Source: an uncultured Saprospiraceae bacterium
GTDB lineage: Bacteria; Bacteroidota; Bacteroidia; Chitinophagales; Saprospiraceae
Direction of reading: 5' to 3'
NCBI GenBank assembly: GCA_937926205.1
Contig: CALEYL010000011.1
Span: 62,001-126,000 of the forward strand
DNA length: 64,000 nucleotides
Shown piece by piece: positions 7,933 to 15,405 of this stretch. Positions within the stretch are counted from its first letter, which is position 1. Each line of letters begins with the position of its first letter. The notes under the pieces were generated by a model. It was not told where the DNA came from, searched no databases, and worked only from the letters and a program-made list of their open reading frames with translations. The position numbers and the translations under genes are program-made.

Positions 7933-8679
7933 ATGAGTAACAGAAAAGGCTTATTTGAATCCCGCAATCCTGTAATGAAAGAAAACGCATTTCTTCAAAC
8001 TTCTCAGGAGAATGCACTGACTGGCGGCGCAACCATGACCGTTCAGGGCGCTATCAATAAATCTCTGATTCTTGGCGCCATCATGTTGGCTACAGCCGTA
8101 TTTGCTTTTTCAGCACCCAGCGCTTTGTTTATGTGGGGTGGTGCAATTGGCGGTTTTATCCTGGTCATGATTATGTCTTTCCGACCCCATTTGTCGCCTA
8201 CTTTAGCGCCGATTTATGCCGGATTAGAAGGCTTATTTGTCGGCGCGATCTCTGCCATTTACGCAAGCATGTTTGATGGCATAATTTTTCAGGCCGTATC
8301 GCTGACGATGGGCGTGTTTTTTACCATGCTTTTCATCTTTAAATCGCGCATCATCAAGGTTGACAATAAGTTTCGGGTCGGCGTAATGATGGCAACAGGT
8401 GCTGTCGCTCTGGTTTACGTGGTTTCCATTGCCCTGTCTTTTTTTGGCATTTCGATTCCTTACCTGCATCAGGCTGGCCCTATTGGCATCGGCATTAGTT
8501 TAGTCATCATTGCTATTGCTTCGCTGAACCTGCTGCTCGATTTTGATAACTTCGAAAAAGGGGAAATGTACCGCGCTCCGGCTTATATGGAATGGTTTTC
8601 TGCCATGGGGCTACTCGTTACCCTGGTCTGGTTGTATCTGGAAATCCTGCGTCTGATTTCGATGTTGTCCCGCGATTAA
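7933..8679 (+). CDS. Bax inhibitor-1/YccA family membrane protein
   Basis: A 248-residue integral membrane protein with about seven hydrophobic helices, matching the bacterial Bax inhibitor-1 (BsYetJ/YccA-type) family. In characterised members it is a pH-sensitive calcium leak channel or a modulator of membrane proteases. The start at 7933 (MSNRKGLFESRNPVMKENAF) follows a plausible promoter by 20 bp; the frame is open upstream to 7846 but that part is unlike the family. Helices run from about residue 45 to the C-terminus, where MLVTL-type and WLYLEILRLISML segments close the protein. The usual acidic residues of the last helices are represented by LLLDFDNFEKG. Monocistronic, followed by a strong terminator. 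Confidence 0.9.
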   Translation: MSNRKGLFESRNPVMKENAFLQTSQENALTGGATMTVQGAINKSLILGAIMLATAVFAFSAPSALFMWGGAIGGFILVMIMSFRPHLSPTLAPIYAGLEGLFVGAISAIYASMFDGIIFQAVSLTMGVFFTMLFIFKSRIIKVDNKFRVGVMMATGAVALVYVVSIALSFFGISIPYLHQAGPIGIGISLVIIAIASLNLLLDFDNFEKGEMYRAPAYMEWFSAMGLLVTLVWLYLEILRLISMLSRD

Positions 8680-8711
8680 TCGCTGGTTTTTAATAAGATG
8701 CAAAAGAAAAA

Positions 8712-8745
8712 GGCGCACTTGGTTGAATTCAGGTGCGCCTTTTTA
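8712..8745 (+). terminator. Intrinsic terminator after the Bax-inhibitor-1 gene
   Basis: Stem GGCGCACTT/AGGTGCGCC (8712-8720 with 8731-8739) with a T run at 8740-8744, preceded by an A run, so it could act in both directions. Confidence 0.85.
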
Positions 8746-8769
8746 TTTTGCGCCACTCCCCTCACTGAG

Positions 8770-8875
8770 ATCAGGGCAGGCTTTCCCAATTTGCCTTTTG
8801 CCATTTATCTTTTGCCCTCCCGCTGAGCGGGACAGGCTTTGCCCTTTGCCAATTTGCCCCTTACCAATTCCCTCC
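8770..8875. repeat. Interspersed GGCAAA-type repeat with CCCGCT/AGCGGG palindrome, copy 2
   Basis: Words such as CCAATTTGCC, TTTTGCC and TTTGCCCTTTGCC surround the palindrome CCCGCTGAGCGGG (8819-8831), followed by ACAGG. The composite matches copies at 44885-44945 and 58139-58370 on the other strand. It lies just after the end of alkB. Confidence 0.75.
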
Positions 8876-8879
8876 TTGC

Positions 8880-9995
8880 TCAATTTTCCGGCACCCGCCT
8901 GTCCATCAGTTTAAACCACAACGGCGGTACCAGCGATAAAACAATAGAGGCAGGGTATCCTACCGGCAACTGCGGGCTTTCTTCAATGTGCCGCAGCACC
9001 TGATATTTTCGCGTAGCTTTGTAATGGTGGTCAGAATGGCGTGTCAATTCGTATAGAAAAATGCGGCCCAATTGGTGGTCTGAGTTCCAGGAATGGCGCG
9101 GATCAACAGGTTCATAGCGCCCGGAATCCAGCATGCGCCGCCGCAGTCCGTAGTGCTCAATGTAGTTCACCGATTCCAGCAGCAAAAAACCGACTACAGC
9201 CACCAAAACCATGTACAGGAGAACCTCCCGGCCAAAATACAGCCCAATGCCGCTCAACCATATTATTTGGATGACCTGAAAGCGCAGCATCTCATTGTGC
9301 CGGCTGAAAACGGGAAGGGACAGTTTGCGCAAACGCTCCGCTTCAAGGCGCCAGGCATTCCGGTAACTTCCGCTCACCGAACGCCACCAGAAGGCATAAA
9401 TATTTTCCCCTTTTCGGGCAGAAGCGGGATCAGCATCCGTAGCCACATGTTTGTGGTGACCGCGGTTGTGCTCTATGTTGAAATGCAGGTAAAGCGAAGG
9501 CAGTAACAGAATACGGGCCAGCAGCTGATCGAAACGCCCCGGGCGATGTCCCAGTTCATGCGCCACATTGATGCCGATAGCGCCGGCCATGATGCCAACG
9601 TTGACCGTTAACCCCACCAGTTCAAAGCTACTCATCACAACGCCACTGCTTAACAGCTGTGCAAAATAAAACAGCAGGCCGTAGAGGATGGGTGCATTCA
9701 GGTAAAGCAGGTAATCGAAAAAACGGCTCCGTGCCAGTTTGTACGCCTTTTCCGGCTCCAGGTTTTCCACACCCGGTGGGATCGCCAGTTCCAGTAAAGG
9801 GATCAGCACAAAAGCCAGATAAAAACTGCCGGGCGACCAGATGCCCCGGAAATACAAACCTGCAAAAGCAATGACAGGAAGTAGGTAAGCCAGTAGGTAT
9901 TTGGTGTCGTGTAGTGCCGAACGCCACTGTATCGCTGTCCGCTGTTCCGTGTCTTGTGGCGGCGAAAAGAAATTTGCAGATATGCCCTTGTCCAT
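8880..9995 (-). CDS. alkB: Alkane 1-monooxygenase (AlkB-type, di-iron membrane hydroxylase)
   Basis: A 371-residue integral membrane hydroxylase that inserts oxygen at the terminal carbon of medium or long alkanes or related chains. All histidine boxes of the AlkB family are present: HELGH (146-150), EHNRGHH (175-181) and LTRHSDHHY (317-325), plus the signature NYIEHYGL (277-284). Four to six hydrophobic helices occupy residues 32-75, 98-140 and 240-275. Length fits the family (about 370-400). No rubredoxin or rubredoxin reductase gene is next to it and no rubredoxin is fused, so electrons must come from a partner encoded elsewhere. It is monocistronic. Confidence 0.93.
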   Translation of the reverse strand: MDKGISANFFSPPQDTEQRTAIQWRSALHDTKYLLAYLLPVIAFAGLYFRGIWSPGSFYLAFVLIPLLELAIPPGVENLEPEKAYKLARSRFFDYLLYLNAPILYGLLFYFAQLLSSGVVMSSFELVGLTVNVGIMAGAIGINVAHELGHRPGRFDQLLARILLLPSLYLHFNIEHNRGHHKHVATDADPASARKGENIYAFWWRSVSGSYRNAWRLEAERLRKLSLPVFSRHNEMLRFQVIQIIWLSGIGLYFGREVLLYMVLVAVVGFLLLESVNYIEHYGLRRRMLDSGRYEPVDPRHSWNSDHQLGRIFLYELTRHSDHHYKATRKYQVLRHIEESPQLPVGYPASIVLSLVPPLWFKLMDRRVPEN

Positions 9996-10062
9996 GTCCC
10001 GAAGTTTACGGTAAAAATACGCTTTTGTGGCAAGTACTCAAAATCCGGGGCAGTCTCAACGC

Positions 10063-10139
10063 AAGTTTGGCCGGTACACCGCAAACAAAAAAAGCTGTCT
10101 TGTGGACAGCCCTGTTTTGCTTTGCGGAGAGGGTGGGAT
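10063..10139 (-). pseudogene. Duplicated 3' end of tRNA-Ser plus its terminator
   Basis: Read on the minus strand, bases 10139-10124 repeat the last 15-16 nt of tRNA-Ser (ATCCCACCCTCTCCG), followed by GCAAA. After this comes a hairpin with stem GCTGTC/GACAGC and a T run, then GGCCAA. The order and spacing copy the tRNA-Ser 3' flank at 10222-10312. The rest of a tRNA is missing. It may be the scar of an element that used the tRNA 3' end as attachment site, or a partial duplication. The stretch 9996-10297 holds nothing else of note. Confidence 0.6.
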
Positions 10140-10256
10140 GTACTTCGTTGATCCCAAATAGGGGGCGTTTCAAACCCAAACTAAGGCCTGCCAGCGGCGG
10201 CTTTTTTGTTTCATGCCCCTCCTGCTTCAAGCAAAGCTTGGCCGGAGTTCCACAAA

Positions 10257-10283
10257 ACAAAAAGGCTGTCTTAATGACAGCCC
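10257..10283 (-). terminator. Terminator of tRNA-Ser
   Basis: On the minus strand the stem GGCTGTC/GACAGCC (10264-10282) is followed by TTTTTGTTTTG, about 15 nt after the tRNA 3' end. Confidence 0.8.
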
Positions 10284-10296
10284 TTAGCTTGGGTTT

Positions 10297-10384
<88 letters not shown>

Positions 10385-10445
10385 TGAAATCAGGAGGCAA
10401 AGATAAAGAACAGTTGTAAATCCGGTACAAATTAGCGCCGTGATT

Positions 10446-10796
10446 TTATAGCGTAGACTTTAAGGTCTCCAGCAACCCCTTCAACTCCTTTAGCTGCCCA
10501 ATAATCGCCTCTTTTTCCTTTTGCCGGGTTTTACTGGCAGTCAACTCTTTTTTAGCGCCTTCAAGGGTGAAGCCGCGTTCTTTCACCAGGTGGTAAATCA
10601 GCCGGAACTGCTCAATGTTCTGGCGCGTGAACCGGCGGTCGCCTTTGCTGTTTTTGGCAGGGCGCAGCACATCAAATTCGCTTTCCCAAAAGCGAATCAG
10701 CGATTTGGAAACATTAAACATCTCGGCAATTTCACCTATGGTAAAATACCGGCGAACATCTTCTGATTCCGGGTCAAATACGGTTTGCTGGTTCAT
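10446..10796 (-). CDS. MerR family transcriptional regulator
   Basis: A 116-residue DNA-binding protein. An N-terminal winged helix of MerR type spans about residues 16-85 (YFTIGEIAEMFNVSKSLIRFWESEF, then the wing GDRRFTRQNIEQ). A C-terminal helix (95-116, QLKELKGLLETLKSTL) would form the antiparallel dimer coiled coil. No effector domain or metal-binding cysteines are present, as in the small MerR proteins widespread in Bacteroidota whose target is unknown. The start at ATG 10796 was chosen over a GTG at 10817. A perfect palindrome at 10812-10833 sits just upstream and could be a binding site, although it also resembles the dispersed palindromes of this genome. Confidence 0.9.
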   Translation of the reverse strand: MNQQTVFDPESEDVRRYFTIGEIAEMFNVSKSLIRFWESEFDVLRPAKNSKGDRRFTRQNIEQFRLIYHLVKERGFTLEGAKKELTASKTRQKEKEAIIGQLKELKGLLETLKSTL

Positions 10797-10811
10797 GTCA
10801 TGGTGATTGTG

Positions 10812-10833
10812 TTCCACGCCCTGAGGCGTGGAA
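10812..10833. repeat. Perfect palindrome upstream of the MerR gene
   Basis: Nine-base arms TTCCACGCC and GGCGTGGAA flank the loop CTGA. It begins 15 bases before the MerR start codon. It could be an operator for the regulator, an mRNA hairpin in the leader, or a dispersed palindrome. Confidence 0.6.
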
Positions 10834-10978
10834 GATGATTTATTTATGAAGCCCTGTTAATCATAGGGTTGATGCTTCCGTCTTTGAAATTAAACCCTTT
10901 TAGTGCAAAGTATCTTTCTCAAAATTGGCTATTATTTCCATATTTTCAAAAAAACAGGCCAATTCTTGCTATAAGCCC

Positions 10979-11009
10979 TTGCGCGAAGTGTGCTTTGTAG
11001 TTATATTTG
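10979..11009 (+). promoter_or_regulatory. Strong Bacteroidota-type promoter for the RRM gene
   Basis: TTG at 10979-10981, 20 bases, then TATATTTG at 11002-11009, a perfect match to the -7 box TAnnTTTG. The next gene on this strand starts at 11317, which implies a leader of about 300 nt. Confidence 0.6.
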
Positions 11010-11015
11010 TCCCTT

Positions 11016-11316
11016 GTAAGCCTTTAAAGGCCTTTAACGTTTGGCTCAAAAGACAGAGCCTTTGCCAATTAGGCAGAATGTTTTTCGATTGGATGATCGT
11101 ATTTTAAGTTTAGCCGGTCTGTTGTTGTCTCCTCACCAAAGTAGTCTTCACCAAGCTTTAGCTACACTTATGCGTAGTGCAGTGTGCTTTTCGAACGCAG
11201 GTTAATGCAGCGCTATTGTGCGTCATTTTTCGTCGTGCTCGTTATGGCGGCAATGTTTTATGTTCAGGTTTTAATCAAGTTTTTATACTTTTTTCACTTT
11301 TTCAATTTTTTCAGTA
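11016..11316 (+). other. Probable long 5' leader of the RNA-binding protein gene
   Basis: No credible gene lies between the promoter at 10979-11009 and the RRM start at 11317. The last 45 bases are very T-rich (about 11270-11312) and carry no Shine-Dalgarno motif. Long leaders that respond to temperature are known for cold-shock RNA-binding proteins; whether that applies here is inference. Confidence 0.4.
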
Positions 11317-11730
11317 ATGAACATTTTTGTTGCAAAATTGAATTTCAAAACCTCCAGCGACGACCTTCGTGAAGTTTTCGAACAGTTCGGAGCTGTAGAT
11401 TCTGCAAAGGTCATTATGGACCGCGACACTGGCCGCTCTAAAGGATACGGCTTCGTTGAAATGGCCAATGACGAAGAAGGCAACGCTGCTATCGACGCAC
11501 TGAACGAAACCGACCTTGATGGAAGTGTAATCGTTGTGAAGAAAGCAGACCCGCAGAAAAGAACTGGCGGCGGCGGCGGCTTTGGCGGCGGCGGTGGCCG
11601 TGGCGGTTATGGCGGCGGCGGTGGAGACCGTGGCGGTTATGGCGGCGGTGGCGGCTATGGCGGCGGCGGAGATCGCAATCGTCGTGGTGGCGGTGGCGGT
11701 GGAGATCGCTACAACAAAGACAGATATTAA
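11317..11730 (+). CDS. RRM-domain RNA-binding protein with glycine-rich tail
   Basis: A 137-residue single-RRM protein. RNP-2 is IFVAKL (3-8) and RNP-1 is KGYGFVEM (42-49), both with the aromatic residues that stack on RNA bases. After residue 82 the chain turns into a Gly-rich, RGG/GGYGG-type low-complexity tail that ends in DRYNKDRY. This layout is common in Bacteroidota and cyanobacteria, where such proteins bind mRNA and are often induced by cold. The tail is coded by many GGC triplets, so the minus strand shows a spurious Ala/His-rich open frame. It is transcribed alone from the promoter at 10979-11009 and ends at a strong terminator. Phase-separating behaviour is plausible from composition but untested. 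Confidence 0.95.
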   Translation: MNIFVAKLNFKTSSDDLREVFEQFGAVDSAKVIMDRDTGRSKGYGFVEMANDEEGNAAIDALNETDLDGSVIVVKKADPQKRTGGGGGFGGGGGRGGYGGGGGDRGGYGGGGGYGGGGDRNRRGGGGGGDRYNKDRY

Positions 11731-11748
11731 TCTGATCAATTAGATACA

Positions 11749-11790
11749 AACGCCCGCTGTGTGCTTCATGCCATCAGCGGGCGTTTTTGT
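11749..11790 (+). terminator. Intrinsic terminator of the RRM gene
   Basis: Stem AACGCCCGCTG (11749-11759) with CAGCGGGCGTT (11775-11785), followed by TTTGTTT. Confidence 0.9.
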
Positions 11791-11809
11791 TTCCATTCAA
11801 AAATACTTC

Positions 11810-12055
11810 TTATACACTCATCTTCTTATTCAACAGGCGGATCAGCAATATCCACGGAATGCTGTGTATCACAAAATCCAGCCAGTCAATCCAGCCCATG
11901 TCTTTGGCGCCGCCTAAAACCCACCTGATTTTTCCTAAAATATGCGGCTCTGATTCGATCGGGAAAGGCGCAATGCCAAGGGTCAGGCAAAAAATGATAA
12001 CGAACCACCAGTTGTCCGCAATGCTTAATGCCAGAGATTTTATTGTATTTGCCAT
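11810..12055 (-). CDS. Small membrane protein of unknown function
   Basis: An 81-residue protein with two hydrophobic segments (about residues 13-28 and 57-74) joined by a conserved-looking loop PHILGKIRWVLGGAKDMGWIDWLDFVIH. Proteins with this loop are common in Bacteroidota and are sometimes labelled RND transporter in databases, but they are far too short for that role. It is divergent from the D-2-hydroxyacid dehydrogenase gene (45 bp between starts). Function unknown. Confidence 0.75.
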   Translation of the reverse strand: MANTIKSLALSIADNWWFVIIFCLTLGIAPFPIESEPHILGKIRWVLGGAKDMGWIDWLDFVIHSIPWILLIRLLNKKMSV

Positions 12056-12081
12056 GTTGTTGCAAGCATTTTATACTTTTG
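12048..12081 (+). promoter_or_regulatory. Candidate promoter of the hydroxyacid dehydrogenase gene
   Basis: TTTG at 12048-12051, 22 bases, then TACTTTTG at 12074-12081, a perfect -7 box (TAnnTTTG) 19 bases before the ATG at 12101. It overlaps the start of the divergent small membrane protein gene. Confidence 0.45.
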
Positions 12082-12100
12082 GAAGATAAATGAGTGGAAA

Positions 12101-13084
12101 ATGTCGGCAACAAATCTAAAGAAAAGGCCTGAAATAGTGGTAACAGATGGTTACACACTCAACCCGGGCGATTTAAGCTGGCGTAAACTGGAATCGCTGG
12201 GTCACGTTGAAATATTCGACCACACCTCGCCCTCCGAAGCCCTTCAAAGATTTGCACCTGCAAGCATACTTGTCGTCAATAAAACAGGGGTAGATGCCCA
12301 ATTGCTGGCACAACTTCCCAATCTGGAATGTATTTGCGTGTCTGCAACGGGTTACAACAATGTCGACATTCACGCTGCTAAAAAACGGGGCATTCCGGTT
12401 TGCAACGCCGTTGGTTATGGGTCTGAATCTGTAGCACAACACGTTTTTGCCTTGCTGCTGGCGCTTCAAAACCGGGTTCATGCTTATCAAAACAGCGTCG
12501 TAGCAGGCGATTGGGCGCGTAGCCGCGATTTTTGCTATTACCTCCATTCCACGCGGGAACTATCGGGCAAAACCATGGGAATTTACGGTTTTGGCCGCAT
12601 CGGACAGAAAGTGGCGCGCATTGCACAGGCCTTCGGGATGCAGGTGCTGGCCTGCCACAAACATCCGGAACGCGACGCCATGCCGGGTGTCCGGTTTGAA
12701 AACCTGGAAACCTTGTTTGCCCAAAGCGATGTCATTTCCCTTCATGCGCCACTTGGACCCGAAAATGAGGGTATTGTGAATAAACACCTTCTAAGCCTGA
12801 TGAAGTCTGATGCTTTTCTGATCAATACGGGGCGGGGGGGATTGATCGTGGAAAGTGAGTTGCGGGAGTGCCTGCTTCATAAATCCATTGGAGGAGCGGC
12901 ACTTGATGTGTTGTCAAAAGAACCGCCTCCTGCCGACCATCCCCTGATCGGACTGGAGAATTGCCTGATTACGCCCCATATTGCCTGGGCCAGTATAGAA
13001 GCGCGGGAACGCCTGATGGAAATTACGGTAGACAATGTGCAGGCATTTCTCTCAGGAACACCGCAAAATGTCGTAAACAACTGA
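12101..13084 (+). CDS. D-2-hydroxyacid dehydrogenase (glycerate/hydroxypyruvate reductase-like)
   Basis: A 327-residue NAD(H)-dependent enzyme of the D-isomer 2-hydroxyacid dehydrogenase family, which reduces 2-keto acids such as hydroxypyruvate or glyoxylate. The catalytic triad is visible: Arg in INTGRGG, Glu in LDVLSKEPPP, and His in TPHIAWAS. The Rossmann motif is YGFGRIGQ (GxGxxG). Length matches the family (310-330), and the similarity pattern (SVAQHVFALLLAL, TRELSGKTMGIYGFGRIGQ) is closest to glycerate dehydrogenase HprA. It is separate from the downstream beta-helix gene (41 bp gap), with which it may be co-transcribed. The true substrate is uncertain. Confidence 0.9.
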   Translation: MSATNLKKRPEIVVTDGYTLNPGDLSWRKLESLGHVEIFDHTSPSEALQRFAPASILVVNKTGVDAQLLAQLPNLECICVSATGYNNVDIHAAKKRGIPVCNAVGYGSESVAQHVFALLLALQNRVHAYQNSVVAGDWARSRDFCYYLHSTRELSGKTMGIYGFGRIGQKVARIAQAFGMQVLACHKHPERDAMPGVRFENLETLFAQSDVISLHAPLGPENEGIVNKHLLSLMKSDAFLINTGRGGLIVESELRECLLHKSIGGAALDVLSKEPPPADHPLIGLENCLITPHIAWASIEARERLMEITVDNVQAFLSGTPQNVVNN

Positions 13085-13125
13085 AAGCATTCCGTTTTAC
13101 CCAACCGTGATACAGTCAATTCGTT

Positions 13126-15396
13126 ATGATGCACGCCAAACAACGATCCTTTCTCACAGCCATTTTATTGGTTTTTCTGACTTTCTCCGGCCAGGCTCAG
13201 CAGCTTATCCGGGAAATAAAGCCGGGCACAACACTGAAAAACAGTGCCAATATTCAACCCGGAGTTTATGAATTTCCTGGCGCCGACAGCCTCGATCAAC
13301 CGGTTTTAACCATAGAAGGCGATGGAACGGTTGTGGATTTTCAGGGGGCAACCTTTACAGGAACGATGCTCAAAGACCAGCCCGACCAGTTTAAAGGACT
13401 GGCGATTTTGGTAAAAAATGGAAAAAACATCACCATCAAAAACCTGAAGATACACGGTTATAAGGTCGCGCTGATGGCCGTCGGCGTGGAAGGACTGCGC
13501 ATCCAGGATTGTGATTTCAGCTACAATTTCCGGCAGCGGCTGTACAGCGTCCGTGAAAGGGAAGACCTCTCTGATTGGCTGAGCTACCACCATAATGAAA
13601 AAGACGAATGGCTGCGCTACGGCGCCGGGATTTATCTCCGCAACTGTAAAGGGGCGCTGGTGCGCAACGTTACCATTACCGGCGGGCAAAATGGCATTCT
13701 CATGACCCGTTGCAACGATGGCTTATTTTACAACAACAACATCCTGTTCAATTCAGGGATCGGTATTGGACTGTACCGGAGCAGCCGGAATCGGGTCCTG
13801 AGCAACCGCTTAGACTGGAACGTGCGCGGCTACAGCCATGGGTTTTACAGCAGAGGTCAGGATTCAGCGGCATTGCTTTGCTACGAACAAAGTAACGACA
13901 ATGTTTTTGCATACAACTCGGGCACGCATTCCGGCGACGGCTTTTTCCTCTGGGCGGGTCAATCTACCATGGACAGCGGCGAGGGTGGATGCAACGGAAA
14001 CCTGATTCACAGCAATGATTTTTCACATTCCCCAACGAATGGCATCGAGGTTACCTTTAGTTCCAACGCCATTGTCCACAACAGACTGGAGGACTGTACC
14101 TATGGCATTTGGGGCGGCTACAGCTGGCAAACGATGATTTCAGGTAACTACATCGCCAACAATAAATTTGGAGTCGCCATCGAACACGGGCAGGATAATT
14201 TCATTCTGGCCAATGAATTTATAAAAAATGAAACAGGTATTCAGCTTTTTGAACGCCTGCAACAGCCAGGAGACTGGGGTTATGCCCTCAACCGCGATGT
14301 GAAAAGCCGGGATTACAACATCACCATGAACTTCTTCGACGGCAACGATACCCCCCTCCGCATCAGCAGCACCGATAAGGTGGCCATCAATGAAAACAAT
14401 ACTTTTCTCAATTTCAAGGCTTTGCTGGTTGCTGAAAAACCCAATGACCATTTTTTTCTGGTTAAAAACGATGTCTTCCAATTGGATGGCTGGAAAGATG
14501 CAGAACCTTACCGAAACATGAACCGCCAAAACCAACCCGGGCAGTTTCTTCAGAACGAAATTCGCATTCGCGACCGCATCAAGCGCTACAACAACATAGA
14601 AAAAGGGCCGGAGATTCCGGCTGATGCGGTTGGAGAGGTATCGCTTCCAACGCAACATCCCCGGGGACGGGCGTACATGTTGATCAATGAATGGGGCCCA
14701 TACGATTTTCGCTCGCCGGTCATTTGGCTTCGCGATGTAAAGGAGGACCAGTATGTGTTTAGTTTGTACGCGCCTGGCGGCAGTTGGAAAGTGATCGAAT
14801 CCAAAGGCTTTGAAGTATTCCAAGAAAGCGGCACTTTCCCGGACACCCTTCGCGTGCGTAAAATTCCGGGCGTTGAAAACCTGAGCCTTGATCTGGAATA
14901 CCTGGGCTCTGAGGTGACAACCCAGTTCGGGGAGGTCATTCCGGCTGGTCAGCCTGTTCCGTTCCGTTTTCGTCGTTTCGAGAAAAAATTAGACTGGCAT
15001 GTGCGCTACTATGCCTACGACGAAAGCTCCGATCCACTGACAAATGAAACAGCCTTTCGCAATTTGAAAAACAAAGCTCCTTTGTACGATGGTCATGCCG
15101 CTGAATTGAACGGACGCTGGTGGGACAGTCCGGCGCCAGGGGTGCCGGCAGATCGGTTTGCAACTTTCGCCACGACAAAAGCGACCTTCGCCCCGGGTAA
15201 ATACCGCATCACCATAAGCAGCGACGATGGCTTGCGGTTTTATGTAGACGGGAAACGGCTGATAGACCATTGGGACATCCATGAACCTGCTCCGGATGTC
15301 ATCGAGTTGGAACTTTCCGGAGAACACACCCTGGAGATTGAACACTTCGAAGCAGGAGGCCTTGGTGCGCTGGACTTCAGAATAGAACAACTCTAG
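13126..15396 (+). CDS. Secreted right-handed parallel beta-helix protein with C-terminal PA14-like domain
   Basis: A 756-residue secreted protein with a signal peptide (1-24, SGQAQ). Residues about 90-450 contain the regular N-rich coils of a pectate-lyase/NosD-type parallel beta-helix (GIYLRNCKGALVRNVTITGGQNGILMT and similar rungs). After a linker domain (about 500-620) comes a PA14-type carbohydrate-binding module at about 625-756: FAPGKYRITISSDDGLRFYVDG, then LIDHW. PA14 modules bind sugars, so a polysaccharide-acting or binding role is likely. The protein ends inside PA14 with no T9SS sorting domain, so release by another route or periplasmic location is expected. Convergent with the desaturase gene (10-bp gap). 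Confidence 0.88.
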   Translation: MMHAKQRSFLTAILLVFLTFSGQAQQLIREIKPGTTLKNSANIQPGVYEFPGADSLDQPVLTIEGDGTVVDFQGATFTGTMLKDQPDQFKGLAILVKNGKNITIKNLKIHGYKVALMAVGVEGLRIQDCDFSYNFRQRLYSVREREDLSDWLSYHHNEKDEWLRYGAGIYLRNCKGALVRNVTITGGQNGILMTRCNDGLFYNNNILFNSGIGIGLYRSSRNRVLSNRLDWNVRGYSHGFYSRGQDSAALLCYEQSNDNVFAYNSGTHSGDGFFLWAGQSTMDSGEGGCNGNLIHSNDFSHSPTNGIEVTFSSNAIVHNRLEDCTYGIWGGYSWQTMISGNYIANNKFGVAIEHGQDNFILANEFIKNETGIQLFERLQQPGDWGYALNRDVKSRDYNITMNFFDGNDTPLRISSTDKVAINENNTFLNFKALLVAEKPNDHFFLVKNDVFQLDGWKDAEPYRNMNRQNQPGQFLQNEIRIRDRIKRYNNIEKGPEIPADAVGEVSLPTQHPRGRAYMLINEWGPYDFRSPVIWLRDVKEDQYVFSLYAPGGSWKVIESKGFEVFQESGTFPDTLRVRKIPGVENLSLDLEYLGSEVTTQFGEVIPAGQPVPFRFRRFEKKLDWHVRYYAYDESSDPLTNETAFRNLKNKAPLYDGHAAELNGRWWDSPAPGVPADRFATFATTKATFAPGKYRITISSDDGLRFYVDGKRLIDHWDIHEPAPDVIELELSGEHTLEIEHFEAGGLGALDFRIEQL

Positions 15397-15405
15397 GCCA
15401 CTGTT

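Noticed and set aside
11311..11739. Minus-strand Ala/Thr-rich open frame opposite the RRM gene
   Set aside because: It is caused by the GGC-rich glycine tail and RNP motifs on the plus strand.
13126..15396. Type IX secretion cargo assignment for the beta-helix protein
   Set aside because: The protein ends within the PA14-like domain and shows no C-terminal sorting domain.
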